A DNA stretch of 64,000 nt from Mortierella alpina (taxonomy: Eukaryota > Mortierellomycota > Mortierellomycetes > Mortierellales > Mortierellaceae), in NCBI GenBank assembly GCA_029449245.1, contig JANATF010000004.1, positions 2,914,001 to 2,978,000 of the forward strand, read 5' to 3'. The notes beneath the pieces were generated by a model, which made no database searches, was not told the origin of the DNA, and saw only the letters and a program-made list of their open reading frames with translations. Below, one piece after another: positions 11,801 through 24,148 of this stretch; within the stretch, counting starts at the first letter, position 1; every line of letters starts with the position of its first letter. The position numbers and the translations under genes are program-made.

Positions 11801-13456
11801 CTGCTCATTCAAGAGAGGCAACCTTGGCGACGGATTATCCACATCTACAAACATTTTTCTGCCTCAGAGCCCTCGCCCCTGAAGCGGTGCCATCGCGATG
11901 TCTACCCCGAATATGCCTCTGTCTGGGTCCGAATGAAGAAGTTTGCAACACTCAAGAACTCTGTCAAGTCCTACCAGCGTAAGGAAGGAGGGCACTGTAG
12001 CATCTTTGGCAACAACAACAACAACAGCAGCAGCAGCAGCAGCAATGATAATAAGCCAGTCATGCCTTGCAACGACTGCAGTAATTTGAGTCCAGAGGAG
12101 TCTCGCCGCTGCCTAGGATGCTCTTACAAGGGACTTCCGGACGCGTCTGTATCGAGTTGGGATCCCATCTCGGGCGAGATTGTCATTATCTTGAGTCATG
12201 GTGTGGTCGTCAAGGAGCGCGTCGCAGCTGTCGGCGTCTTTATCGGGAAGCAGGTCCACATGGGCTTTCTCAAAGGCTCTCTAGCGCAGGAGATGCTCTC
12301 GACTGGTGAGCATGGACTTGGGATCGGATCCTCTGCGGGCATGGGAGCCTTTCGACGACGGATGAGCGGTCGACGTGGAAGCAGATCTGGTCGGAACAGA
12401 GATTCGATGGTCGAAATCCCAACACCACCATGCACGCCTCCGCACTCACCCTTGCTGAGACCTAGGCCTCATCTACGGTCGAGACAGAAGAGTGTGTTGG
12501 AGGGGTCTCGAGCATTGGGTCTAACGAACTCGAGACAGGACGAGGAAGTCAGAGGCGATGGTGCTGAAGATGGAGGCGAAACCAGAGCTGAGGAGGGCCA
12601 GGAGTGTGCTAGCCAGGACGACGATGTTGTTGAACAATATCAAGTGTTGACATTGTTGCGACCCTTGGTCTCGGACATGTACAACTTTCGAATCATCCCC
12701 ACCGTCGTCGCTGATGATCCTGTAGTGACCGAGGCTGATGCTTCTGCTACAGCCTCCTCCTCTTCCTCCGCTCATCTGCGCGCGTCGTCGGTGGCCCCTT
12801 CGTCTGTGTACCCAGTCAAGCCCAAGCGATGCACTCGTCTGCCTTGTTATCCTGTTCGCAGCTCTTCTTCTGCCTCCACTTTGGCAGCTGCTGCTGTGGG
12901 TGGCTCGTGTGGAGCCGAGAATGCATGTGATGGTCCAGATGCGAATGCTACAGGTGCTGGTGCTGGTGCTGGTGCTGACCTAAACGTGGAGGGCGAGACC
13001 AAGACCAGCCAGGGCCTTGCTGCCAGAGCCATGTCTTGTATCTCGATGCCGTGCTCGCCACTTTTGAGCTCCCGTAGCAGTTACCCCAGTCTGCCGACTC
13101 CACCCTTGTTGACTTTGTGCTCCGCTGCTGCCTCGGCGCTATCGTCGTCCATCGCCGCCTTGTCGCCTACTCGAGTTTCGTTTGCTTCTCAGGCTGCCTC
13201 TTCGCCAACATCGTCGTCGGGGACGCTGTCTGCTTCGTCCTCGACCTCGTCCCTCGTGTCGGACGCCGCGGCGAGCTCGAGTTCAGAGGTGGATTGTTGT
13301 GGTGCGCCTCCAAGCACGCCCCTGGAGGAGGCGATGGTGCCTCGCATGGATCAGTCGATCTATGCGGCGGGCGCGATCACCGGATCCAAATTCGTGCGCT
13401 ACGTCCTTGGTAATGGTGTTGCCATTGTTGCCGATATCCTCAAGAGCGAGGCCTAG
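8875..13456 (+). CDS. OSGIN-like FAD/NAD(P)-binding protein
   Basis: Relative of oxidative stress-induced growth inhibitors (OSGIN1/2), flavin-monooxygenase-like proteins. Exons 8875..9040, 9168..9325, 10637..10983 and 11071..13456 give 1,018 residues. The first intron splits the first Gly codon of the GNGPAG Rossmann motif (residues 56-61). Family hallmarks in order: ILISLLLSGY, NPVSALFDSLAHP, HIVLGRGDVGGIW, the TLSYNEHMELP segment (AGT codon made by intron 3), YYKAYIRQTG, VVLATGTFDKP, a second nucleotide-binding loop IVIVGTGLSAADA, and the C-terminal FAD motif GAITGSKFVRYVLGNGVA. It is about twice the animal length because of Ser/Ala-rich, low-complexity insertions (about residues 430-450 and 700-970). 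Intron 2 is 1,311 bp, far longer than any other here. The role (redox, stress growth control) is by family only. Confidence 0.88.
9326..10636 (+). other. 1.3-kb intron of the OSGIN-like gene
   Basis: Spliced between CAG|gtaatt and a tgatag|GAC junction, both required to keep phase 0 and family order. Bases about 10250-10340 are CT-rich and look like a fungal core promoter or leader. Frames within it are short and unconvincing. Confidence 0.7.
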
Positions 13457-13906
13457 AAGACAACCCGATATCAAAATAAAAAAAAAAATTAAAAAAACTA
13501 CACTTACGAGGAGAGAGAAATGCTGCCATTGCCGCATGGCGTATACAGCAAGTGTTTTTCTGAAGTTTAAAAAAAAAGTGGAGCCGTCTATCTGCTCCGT
13601 CGCAGCTCCCAGCTCTGCCTTAGGACTTCATCCGCCATCATCAATAAAGCACACTCGTACACACTAAAGCAAGTTTTTTTTTTAAAGTTTTTTTTTCAGA
13701 GGGGCGTGAGAAACTACCCAAACGGGAAGGTTTTTTTTTATGGGGAACCCAAGTGGTTCAAATCTAACGCTGTGTATGAGTGTACATGTACTTTTCTAAA
13801 GTGTGAGAAAGAGAAATAGAAGAGAGAGAGAGAGAAGGAGCGAGAAAAAAAGAAACAGTGGGCGAAAAGGAAGGAAGAGGAGGAGGAGGGAGTGCTTTTT
13901 GTTTTA
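13457..13906. other. Convergent 3' flanks
   Basis: Between the OSGIN-like and ARG8 stops. It contains an AATAAA at 13641 for the plus-strand gene, several T-runs (13674-13738), and a GA-rich purine tract (13803-13890) that on the minus strand is the CT-rich 3' end of ARG8. No gene. Confidence 0.6.
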
Positions 13907-15821
13907 TTATGCCTCAACATCCATGACGCGGTCCTCAAACGCGGCAATAGCCTGCTTCAAGATACCCAAGCCTTGGTCAATCTCAGCCTTGGAGATGTTG
14001 AGCGCAGGCACAAAGCGCACTGTGTTGTTGGCAGCGGTAATGATCAACAATCCACGCTCACGCGCCAAGACCACCAGGGGGGCGGGATCAACCTTGAACT
14101 GCAGTCCGAGAATCATTCCCTTGGAACGCACTTCCTTGATCAAGGGCGACTCGATGGCTTCGAGCTGCGACTTGAAGTGCTGTCCGTTCTTGTTGACATT
14201 CTCCAAAAACTCGAGCGTGTTGATCCTGCGGAAGACACTCGAGGCCACAGCGCAGCCCAAGGGGTTTCCTCCAAAGGTCGTTCCGTGATCACCTGAAATA
14301 ATAATAATAAGAAGAAACCCAAAAAAGAAGAGTACATGCATGAGTCAGTGTGTCTAGTGCCTCGATTCACGGAAGGATCGGGAGGGAGATAGGTCATTCG
14401 TCCTTAAGAGTACACATCCAAAACCATCTGCTCCTCTTACCGATGGCAATCTTTTCGGCAACCTTGTCCGTGATCATGATGGCACCGATGGGGAAGCCGT
14501 TGGCCAAGGGCTTGGCCATGGTCAGCATATCAGGCACACACTCGTGTGAGTAGTTCTGATGAGCCCAGAGCTTTCCGGTACGTCCAATTCCGCACTAAAT
14601 GTTCACCAACAGATCTCGTTAGTACAAAATATTGAGTGCACTGCTATAGCTGAGGCATTTTCGAAACCACGCCCCACAGGGCGCAAAAGATAACAATTTC
14701 ATTTTTTACCTGGATCTCATCAAAGATCAAGAGGGCACCGACTTCGTCGCAGCGAGATCGCAGCTTCTTCAGGAATGCTTCCGACGCAATATTGATGCCA
14801 CCCTCGCCTTGGATAGGCTCGACAATGACGGCGCAGGTCCCCTCAGTGACGTATGAATCCACGGCCTGAACATCGTTGAAGGGCGCGTGGGTGAACCCAG
14901 GAACCAGGGGCAAGAAAGGCTTCTGATATTTGGGGTTGGGCGTGGCCGACAGTGCGCCCATCGACCGACCATGGAACCCGTTCGTGAACGAAACCACACC
15001 AAACTTCTTGTCTTCCTGTCCAGGCTTGGCTGTCAACTTGGCGACCTTGCGCGCAAACTTGAGCGCTCCCTCGTTCGCTTCCGTTCCCGAGTTTGAAAAG
15101 AAGATCTTTGAGGCTTTAAACGATCCCGAGGCACGGGTCGCCTCAATCAATTGCTCGGCGAGCTCTCCAGCAGGGACGTTGTAGTAGAGATTGCTGAGAT
15201 GGACGACCTGCTTGGCCTGGTCAAAAAGAATGCCAGCGACCTCGGGATCAGAGTGTCCGAGGGCATTGACCGCGATTCCTGCAGTAAAATCAACGTACTC
15301 GCGGTGCCCAACGTCGTAAAGATAAGACCCCTTGCCGTGTGTGAAGACGACGGGTGGGCGACCGTAGGTTGTCAGTGTGTATTTGGCGTGCTTATCGATA
15401 ATGTCGAGCGTCTTGGGATCTGCATCTACATCGGCGTGACTCAACTGAAGGCAAGCAGAACAAAGGCACCTTAGCGACCGGGCCAACTGGTGCAAAAAGA
15501 AATAAAACGGCGGTGGGGATGCTTTTCAATCATTCAAGGGATGTTGTCCTTACTGCATGGCTGTTGACCTGTGCGGCAGTGGCCTTTGCGCTCATGGCAC
15601 GGCACTATGTGTGTTCGACGTTAGGCAAGCCAGCGGAGTAGAGTAAAGTGGGTGAGTGAGAAGGGTGATGTAGACCGGAGTTGCAGGCGTTCATTCAGAT
15701 CCCGACGGGATTGGAAACAGGCAATGTCGAGGGGCGATTCGCTTACAGCCATGGCAGCCGTCCTGGACTGGTGGTGCGAGAGCAATGTCCTGGAGGTCTT
15801 GAGAAGGGAATGGCGCAACAT
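13907..15821 (-). CDS. ARG8: Acetylornithine aminotransferase, mitochondrial
   Basis: PLP enzyme of arginine synthesis in the mitochondrial matrix: N-acetyl-glutamate semialdehyde plus glutamate gives N-acetylornithine. Exons 15747..15821, 15554..15604, 14710..15444, 14441..14594 and 13907..14292 give 466 residues (introns 142, 109, 115 and 148 bp). Residues 1-42 are rich in Arg/Ser/Ala with no acids near the start, a typical presequence. Class-III aminotransferase motifs: YVDFTAGIAVNALGHSDPEV, SNSGTEANEGALKFAR, FHGRSMGALSAT, VIVEPIQGEGGI, LLIFDEIQCGIGRTG, and the Schiff-base Lys315 in LTMAKPLANG. The end matches ARG8 (NTVRFVPALNISKAEID). A 17-codon exon 2 with no domain content sits inside the presequence. 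Length and motifs match yeast Arg8 (423) well; the ornithine aminotransferase alternative fits less well because of the organellar presequence and argD-like wording. Confidence 0.94.
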
Positions 15822-16127
15822 GGTGGTAGTGGAGATCAGGAGATGGAAGAGTGGGGAACAGGAAACAGTGGGAAAGAAGAGGAGGCAAAGCGAGTAGTCT
15901 ATCTTTATGCAAATCGACTCGACAGGACACCGAGTGACTCAAAAAATGGCCCACTAGTCCAAGTGACTGCCAGACACGACATATTCACTGCACGGTGCAC
16001 AGTGGGGAGTAGATCTCTGCTTCCTTCGCTCCTTTGGACTTGGTTTCATTTTAAGTGTCAGGATATTGGATATAATATACACGAGAGAGAGACTAGGATG
16101 CAAAAGTGAACTAAAAGTGCTTCAACG
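15822..16127. promoter_or_regulatory. ARG8 upstream region / 3' flank of kelch gene A
   Basis: About 300 bp. It holds the ARG8 promoter. TGACTC at 15932 and AGTGACT at 15961 resemble Gcn4-type sites (TGASTCA core) expected for an amino-acid gene; this is a suggestion from sequence only. Confidence 0.3.
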
Positions 16128-18036
16128 CTACGCAGTCCTGAGCCCTGGCCCAGCCTGGGAATCTCCTTCAAGCCCATATCTGGGTGCGTCCTCATGCCCA
16201 GCATACTGCTCCTGACTATGGCTCTGCTGTTGCTGTTGCTCCTGCTCTTCTTCGTGCCGAGGGCAGTTCGAGATTGAGGGAAAAGGGTCCACTATCGTGC
16301 TGGAGGGCGATCGCTCCGAGGAGTGTGTCGAATCACGGTCGTAGTGCTCCGCGTGATACAACGGCTGGCCTGGTAATGCAGCGGGTCCATCCGTGCCAGT
16401 GTGGCACTTAATACCTTCCAACTCGTACGCTTGGCCCTGATGATAGTGCTGTTGGTCCAGCTGATGCTGATGTTCCGAGTGTACCGATGGCTGACGCCCA
16501 CGAGCACCTCCTTCGGGCTTATGGCTACCAACACTACGCGAGGAGGACCCGCCACCTGCTCTCTTGTGTCTTGTAGTCTTCACAAACGTATCCTGCCCAG
16601 CCATCTTGTTACGTCGCCAGCGGACCCATAGTCCAGCCATGATGGCACCAACAACCACCACAACAGTCACTCCGAGTCCAATCTTGACGCCCTTGGAGAA
16701 GCCAGGAACATCGTAGCGCCCGGTCCACGCCCAGTCTCCTATCTTGATGACTGACAGAGGGCGCTGAACAAATTCATTTCCATGGTGGCCTATAGAAAGA
16801 ATAACAGATGTCAAGGTGATTCACAGAGAGATGAAAAATCTGTCAGATGTGGGCTGTGCGTAGTTTTCGTGTTCTTGTTCATAATTCCAACACAAATAGG
16901 GTCTCACAGCGCGTTCACTTTTTTGCAGAAGGATGCAACAATGAAAAAAAACCCCACATACCTCCAATGACTAGGATCTGCCCCTGCCCACCCATCTCGC
17001 AGCTGTGGCCCATGAGGCCCTCGGTCGGGAAACCTTTAATCTCGCGTGGGGACCAGGTCCAACTCTGAGTGTTCAAGATCCACGCATCCGACAATGGCGC
17101 CTTTGGATCCCCGCCACCTATCATCAAGATGTTGTTATCGGGCATGACGACTGTGCAAGGAAGCAGTCTCGGTGTTGGCAGCGTTCCCTGGACTGCAATC
17201 CTGGATGCCAAGGGTTTCGAGGACGCGATGCTGTCGGAGGAAAGGGTATAAAGGGTATCAAAGGCAACACAATGCGATGGGTTTCCTTCCCCATCCACCT
17301 GATCGCATCCACCCATGATCACTGTGAGCTTGGAGGAGGCCAGGTATACCACAAGGGGAGCGTTGAGGGCAGGAACGGAGTTCAGGTCTCCAGAGTACGA
17401 CCAACTCATCATATCGCTCGCCCTACCAGTGTCCAGTACTGATAACCTGTTGGTTATATTGGTGTCATTATAGCCTCCAAACTCGATCAGCAAGCCATTG
17501 GACGTGTCCAATGTCACGCCAGCCAAGTCGCGGCGGTAGTTGCGCATGCCTGTTGTGTCGCTAGAGAGAGCGGGCGCCAGCGACCAAATGCGTTGCGTAG
17601 AATCGAAAATAGTCGCACCGTGGCCAAGATTGTTGCGGCTGCCTGTGAGAATGAAGCGACGCTGATCCTTGCTGGGAGAGCCAGGCGCCTTGGCCGTGGG
17701 GATATTGCCGGGCAGGTATTCCCATGGCACGTCATCCGTATCAAAGTCGTCAGCCAAAGAGACCGTCGCGAACTGGGACGACAGCTCTGCTGGAGAGGAG
17801 ATGTTTGTGAGTCCACCATAAATGTAGAGTCTTGAGCCGAGGAGGGAAGTCGCTGAGTAAGCGACAGGTTGGTACCCGGCACTCACAGTGCTCACAAAGC
17901 TCGAGCATAATAATGCCAATGAATATGCCAGGATCAAGCTCGTGGAGGCTCGTTTGTTGCAGCGAGCAGAGTTTGTTGATGTTGTTCTGATGTCGGCGGA
18001 GACGCCCGCAAACGCAGCGTTGGCAGTGTAGCCCAT
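16128..18036 (-). CDS. Kelch-repeat single-pass membrane protein A
   Basis: Exons 16962..18036 and 16128..16789, 578 residues. After a basic N-terminus comes a signal peptide or anchor (LILAYSLALLCSSFVS, about residues 33-48), then a kelch/galactose-oxidase-type propeller: GSRLYIYGGL, RRFILTGSRNNLGHGATIFD, GLLIEFGGYND, KLTVIMGGCDQ, NILMIGGGDPKAPLSDAW and GQILVIGG. Exon 2 encodes a membrane span (VKIGLGVTVVVVVGAIMAGLWV), WRRNKM stop-transfer residues and a His/Gln/Ser-rich tail of about 160 residues. Expected topology: propeller outside, tail in the cytosol. It is a tandem paralogue of the next gene and shares its intron position. Ligand and function are unknown. Confidence 0.88.
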
Positions 18037-19660
18037 TTTTCACTGGATGTCAAAGCACAGGTTGGCGGGAGTGTAGGTAGCGAGTAGCGCCTCAGTAGAG
18101 GGCGAAGGAGAAGATAGAAGGAGGCCCAGGGAAGAGCAGCGTCACCCAAGTGGATCACTGGGATGCTACCGAGGAACTGTATAGGGTGGCACCGTTCAGA
18201 AGGATAGCTGGCCAAGTGCGGTTGATTGGGTGAGGGTACGGGAGTGATTCGAGGATGGCAGAAAGCTATAACATGTAAGGAATGTAAAATGCGTGGGCTG
18301 GGGGAGGCATTGACGGCACAAGCTGGATCAGAGGACAATCAAAGAGGGAAACGCCGAGGAGATGAACTCATTGGGAGAAATAGCGACAGAGTGAGAGACA
18401 GAGCGAGGGGAAGGAGAGAATGAGAGAGGGACAGACAGACAGACAAACAGAAATAACGAAGACGGGTAGAAGAGGGAGAGTGAGAGAGTGAGAGAGGACG
18501 AGACGACGAGAAGATAGGCTGTCTCTAGAGGGTGTCCATGCTCAACGGGATGCGGGATGGACGGCGGACAGGGCGTTAGGATGCGGATGGACGGATGGAT
18601 GGGCAAAGGGACGATTCGAGGCAGACGCAGGGCGAACACCAAGAGGAGCAAAAAAGGACCGCCTGGTGAGCACAACCGGCCATCCCAGTGGCCTGCTCCG
18701 TCGCTCACCCTCACCCTCACCGCAACACCACGACAGACCCTCCAACCTTGTGCTCCCTTTTCAAACTCCCGGGCTAGGTTCTCTGGTCCTTTTTTGGTGC
18801 GCTGCTGGACCCGCGCAAGGAAACGGCCTCGACGACGACCTGGCGGACAGGTGCTTGGATGGGGCTTGAATTTGTCGGACTCTGCTTCACTCATGAAGCC
18901 AAAGTACTGGACGAAAGAAATAAAAAGGGTACCTTCTCTTTTTGTCTCATGGACCTCGAGGACGCGGCTCTTCTCGGCCCCCTCAACCACCGTGTGTCAT
19001 GGCCGTCCTTGTCGCTTCCCACGCGAGATATAGTATGTAGACTACACGGCTGAACAATCCCCGGAGCGGTACTGTGGCGAGGTATGTAAACAGTTCTTTT
19101 CTCAATCGCCCTTACCGCGAAGGGAGGCAAATTATATATGAATGCAAAAAACATACACCGATACAGTACCATTTTGCATGTATGAGAAATATCTCGGTGC
19201 TACACTCCTCCCAAGGGATGAGCAGGGACGAGGACAGGTCCAAGAACGCTTGCATGCATCACCCTGGACAGTTCGCATAATTCACACCCAAAGTGGACAC
19301 TGCTCAACCTCAGCTGGCCAAGAAAATATATCCAGCTGGTCCTCGTTTGCTCCTTTCTACTGTACGCCATCCTGTGTAGCTTTAGCTCAACAATCCATCC
19401 GCCCTCCATTTCAGTTTGTCGCCCTGCGCCCGCCTTCTCTACTGTGTGGACCACACTAGCTGGAAACCCTGTTTTCACCAAAAACTGACGTTGCTGTCCA
19501 AGTGCTCGCTTTTCGCGTGCCCAATAGCAGACGCAGGGCCCAAATGTGCCTGAAACATCGGAATCAGACACTGGAATTGTACCTTGAACACGGTCCATTG
19601 AGCGCTTATGTTATGAACCATGGGCACCTTCGAGCTGCTTTTATTTCACAGGTTCCAATT
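18037..19660. other. Spacer between kelch paralogues
   Basis: About 1.6 kb. The part next to kelch A (18330-18520) is a long GA-rich purine tract on the plus strand, i.e. a CT-rich promoter/leader on the minus strand. Frames in 18330-19600 are low-complexity and match nothing I recognise. Confidence 0.5.
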
Positions 19661-22206
19661 TCAAGGCCATCTTCTCCTGCGATGGTCTTCAAGTTCTTCA
19701 GACTGCACCGACTCGCTGTTAAGAACCTCTTGGCCAAAAGTCCAAGGATGCGACACGCCAATAGTGCTAGATTGTGAAAAAGAACTTGGGAGCGCTGGAA
19801 CGGGCTCGCTGCTTGAATGGTGGAAAGAAGAAGGATCAATGTATCCCGAGACCAGGATAGTCCCGGTTTCGAGTGGCTGCATGGGAATCATTATTGATTC
19901 CTCTCCCATCTCAATCTCCTTGAGGTTGATCATCCCAGTCGCAAGGTATGGGTGGTCGTCTGCAGCCTCCTCATGGATTAGGGTGTACTGGGTCGATGTG
20001 TCTGATCGGCCCAACGAGCTCTGCTGTTGCTGCTGAAGTCCTGTGAGCCGTTTCTCGTACTGCTTATGGTGCTGGATTGTCTTGAAGTATTGGCCGTATT
20101 GGTTATCGGCCATGGTCTCTGGAAGTCGTTCGCTCTCTGGAAGGCTGACCTCGTTGTTGTAATCACCTTTGTTTCTCTTGTTGTTCCCACGACCGCTTTT
20201 ACTAGCAAGTTTTGCGTCCAAAGAGACATCCGTGAATGCAGAGGTTGAAAATGAGGTCGTGGTAGGTGAATACGGCGTGATGATCAAGGGCAGCGACCGG
20301 GAGTCCTTTGCTGACCAGGAGCCTGACACTGGACTGCTCGGACTACTTGAGTTCTGGTTGGCAAACTTCAGGGTCGAAACCACCACCTTGGGATAGCGAG
20401 TGTACAGGTTGTTGGAGCTGTCGTTGACAGAATCATCCATAAGCGGGATGTTTGAATGCGAGACCCGCTTCTCTTCCCCTGAACCGCGCGTCTTGTGTTT
20501 CGTCCAGAGATGGCTTCCCACGACGACGAGTACGACCCCGAGTACTAAGCAACTGCCAGCGACTATTCCAATAATCACTCCTAAAGACAGACCTCCCGAG
20601 GCGGCGGACGGGTTGTATTCCAAGCCCCAAGACCAGCTACCAGTATTGATGATTCCGATCTGTGGTTCCGAGAACTCCTTGGTTGCTGCGTTGGTCCCGC
20701 TATAACCTGCAAGAGACGAATGAGCACGGATCCAGAGATCGGAGGCGTAAGCAATTGGGTTCAATCGGCCGACATAAATGGTTAGAGCACATTCCTAGCA
20801 AAGGGAGGAGGCGCTGTTTTTATGTCCCTCCTCCCAGTGTCTACGCGCTCTTATGCACTTTCTCTCTGACTTTGCAACTCTGGCCACCCTTGACTCTTTC
20901 CTCTGCACTGTTACTTGCGCACGCCTCCTCTCTCCTATGTCTTCTTCATTCCCCCCTCTCTCTCTCCCTTTCTCTTTCTCTCTCTTTCTCTTTCCCCGCA
21001 CGCAGTGCATCCCGACAATGCCCCATTCCTCAATTCGAATAACGTACCTCCAATGACGATCACTTGATCGTGCGCGATCAATTGACACGTCGCCCCCGCT
21101 CTCCCTGCGGCGGGCAAATTATTGATCTTGATAGGCCTCCATTTCCAGCTCTCTACACTCAGGACCCATGCGTCTGATAAGGGTGTGGTGCCAGTCAATC
21201 CCCCATACATGAACACATCTCCGTTAGCCAGGACGGTGTAACAAGCTGAAGACCGAGGCGCCGGTAGGATGTTGTTGTCGGCCGCACTGGTCAGCTGGAA
21301 TTTTTGAGGGGGAGAAGTGGCCAGACTTTCTGAAGTTGCGGTTGTTTTGATTTGAAAGGCTGCGTCAAACGTCTGACAGCTGACGACTACGCTTCTTGCA
21401 GAGTAAGTGTCACATCCACCCATGAGTAGGGTCGACTGCAGTCGAGGCACGTACAGTACGATGGGCTGGTATAGAGGCATCAATTGAGTGAAACTCGACG
21501 CAGGCGCTACAGGTGTCCATGTCCAGTTGCTGAACGTCGGCCGCGTGTCGAGGACGTCTAGTTCACGCGAAAAGGCAGTGTTGGGCACAAGTCCTCCAAA
21601 AACGATCACGGCCCCTGTGGAGCCGTCGAGTGCAATGCCGACGGAAGAGCGGGGCGATGCAACATTGCCACCTATAGGCTGTGGCGGGAGAGGGGACCAA
21701 GTATCGGCTTGGATGTCATAGACCCTTATAAGAGGTGTGCCCGTTTCGCCCATGCCGCCCAAGACAAGATGGCTTTGCTCTGCGCAAGGTACAATCCGAG
21801 CATCCGCGACAGCAGGCCCTGGCCTCAAGCTTATCCAGGGCGCCAACGTGGTCGAGAACGGTTGGTCAAGTGCGAGTGAGATGACATCCGTGATGGCAAC
21901 ATAGGACTGAGGAAAGTATCCCGTACCGGTACCTGCAACCACGTAGAGAGTCTTGCCGATGACTGTTGAGCCTGCAGAGTGTCGAGAAGTGTAGACATAG
22001 GGCTTCTGTGATTGGATCGTACTTGGAGTTTGGGCAAGGAGCAATAGAGTCAGGGCGAGTCGACGCCTGCGAGAAGGACTTGCGGAGTGGGAGGACCGGG
22101 AGGGCGACGCACCATGGATCGACACCTTGCCTTTGCGTAGTTGTCGCAGTCTGCTCGAGGCCTGGAGCAGACGACGGTTGCAACGTCGACACAGTGACAG
22201 GAGCAT
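19661..22206 (-). CDS. Kelch-repeat single-pass membrane protein B
   Basis: Exons 21048..22206 and 19661..20706, 734 residues. It has a long basic N-terminus (residues 1-50, Arg/Ser-rich), then a hydrophobic signal or anchor (RLALTLLLLAQTPS), then propeller blades: GKTLYVVAGTGTG, EQSHLVLGGMGETG, GAVIVFGGLVPN, QSTLLMGGCDT, GDVFMYGGLTGTTPLSDAW and DQVIVIGG. Exon 2 supplies the membrane span (LGVIIGIVAGSCLVLGVVLVV) and a Ser/Gln-rich cytosolic tail of about 240 residues with a five-Gln run. The layout and the phase-1 intron right after the last VIGG blade are the same as in kelch A, so the pair arose by tandem duplication. Propeller sequences have diverged strongly, which argues for an old event. 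The intron is 341 bp and CT-rich on the plus strand. Function unknown. Confidence 0.87.
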
Positions 22207-22932
22207 GGCTGTTTTCTACTCCTTGAGTCTCAGAATTAGGTTGCAGGGTTCTGGGAGGCAGGTTGTGGAATGGCAGGTCGACGCGGGGGCAGGGAGGGAG
22301 GAAATGTAGGGGTTGTTCAAAGGGAATCTGATGGAGCAATGTGTGGAAGAGGAAAGGACGATGTGAAAGCAGTGGAGCTCAAGGATGAAAGTTCAGCAGA
22401 GCGTTTTTATTCTGCAAATCGAATTCAGCTCTTCCATCGCCGTGAAAAAAAAAGACCCGGTGCTCACACTCCCTTTCGCTCGCACTTTGAACGCCTACAC
22501 ACATACACTTTTAGCCTTTGAGTACAACGTCGTACCTGCTCTGCACTAACTGGGTGCAAGGTCATTGTTCCCAGCCCCATTGGCTTAAAGAATAAAGTCA
22601 CTGTTCTCGTGTTCTCTGAGATGAGCATAATGAATGGTGAATCATTCACGTTCTCTGCACTGGATTATTCATCAAAACAAAATCAACAAAGGTGTGAACA
22701 GGGAGAGGATGGCCATAAAGAATGTTCCTGTTATGCAGACTGACTAATGATTGCTAGTGCGCTACAGTAAGCAAAAGACAAGAGTGCAGCAGCCACTTTG
22801 GTCCAAGGTCCAAGGCTGAAGCAGTATTCACGCTACAGGTCTGTCTCTGTGACGTGTCACATCGGCTAATCAATTCAGCTTCAAGCACATGAGCAGCTTT
22901 GATCCTATTATACTCTTCGCCCAACCCCAACT
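22207..22932. promoter_or_regulatory. Divergent spacer kelch B / CWC15
   Basis: About 730 bp upstream of two genes on opposite strands. An ATCAATTCAGC stretch and AT-rich islands (22670-22690) are present. No further gene and no clear TATA box. Confidence 0.4.
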
Positions 22933-24015
22933 ATGACCACCGCTGCCAGGTAGCGATACTGGGGACCATTCTCCTACCGATACTCCTTCAATCCAATCGA
23001 TTATACTTGCTGTCAGGTCCTCAATTAGTAAATTAACTTGGTCTGCTTCATATAGACCCACCTTTGATCCAGCTCGTGGAAAGGGCAGCCAAGCTCCCAC
23101 ACGCATCTACAGCTCGCGCGATCTCGCCTCTCATACAAAGCTCAAGTTCAGGTAAAAAACTCCTCCATGTGGGAATCATCCTCGTTCATGTACAGAGTAG
23201 ATGCTAATCGCACTGCATTGGCCCATCTCCTGCTTTCTAGACAGAGCGGTCAGACAACACAGAGTGAGCTCAACCAACTAGACTTGAAGGATCAGCTTCA
23301 GAGAGCAGAGCAGGAACACTATGAGAAGATCAACAAAGTTACAAAGCTTGCATCAGGACTCTCAAACACATTCAAGGATGACGATAACCTTGATGACCAG
23401 CAGACGGCAGATTCGACAACCACAGAGACGCCATTAGAAAGGAAACGGAGGCTCTTGAAGGAAGCTGAGCGATTGGATAAAGACGATAGCGATGACGATG
23501 AGAAGGATAGCGATGATAGCGATGACAGCGATAGCGACAGGTACGTTGCTACTTCATTCATTTCTTTTTGAGTGTTTTTTTTAGGACAAGTGTAGAGAGC
23601 TATGTGTCAACTACGATATTCTATTCGATGGACAGCACGAAAACTAATTGCTGGCATCGCTTTCTGCACGACGGGAAATAGTGACGACGACGATGAGGAT
23701 GATACAGCAGAACTTTTGCGTGAGCTCGAAAAGATCAAGCGGGAACGAACAGAGGAAAAGGAACGGCAGGAAAGGCTGCAGCGAGAGGAGGAGGAGAAGG
23801 AGAGGGAGGCTCAGGCTGCAGCAGGAAACCCATTGCTGGATATGCCAGGCAACTCTGCGGGGCCCAAGGATTTTTCGGTCAAGAGGCGCTGGGATGACGA
23901 TGTGATCTTCAAGAACCAGGCAAGAGGCATGAGCGACAAGCCCAAGAAGCGCTTCATTAACGACACGCTCCGATCTGACTTCCACCGCAAGTTTATGAAT
24001 AAGTATGTTCAATAA
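22933..24015 (+). CDS. CWC15: Spliceosome component CWC15 (CWF15)
   Basis: Member of the Prp19/NineTeen-associated spliceosome core. Exons 22933..22949, 23056..23151, 23241..23540 and 23682..24015 give 248 residues. The 17-nt first exon plus exon 2 make the family start MTTAARPTFDPARGKGS and the YSSRDLASHTKLKFR block. The middle is acidic (DDSDDDEKDSDDSDDSDSD). The C-terminus has the signature AELLRELEKIKRER, GNPLLDMPG, VKRRWDDDVIFKNQARG and FINDTLRSDFHRKFMNKYVQ. Every exon junction falls with two bases left over, so all introns are phase 2. Length agrees with CWC15 of other eukaryotes (about 230). AATAAA follows at 24021. KIN17 starts only 133 bp downstream in the same direction. Confidence 0.96.
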
Positions 24016-24148
24016 GAAGCAATAAAGGATTCACTTCAGGTGTACTACACAAGCCACTCTTGAGCCTGCGCTTTGTATGCTCAAAACTGCGTTCGTTCAC
24101 TCGAACACACTCTTCAGTTTACCCCATCCCTGCCACCATAAATACACC

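Noticed and set aside
13748-13768. GGTTCAAATC, like a tRNA T-loop
   Set aside because: The flanking bases do not pair and no acceptor or anticodon arm can be drawn.
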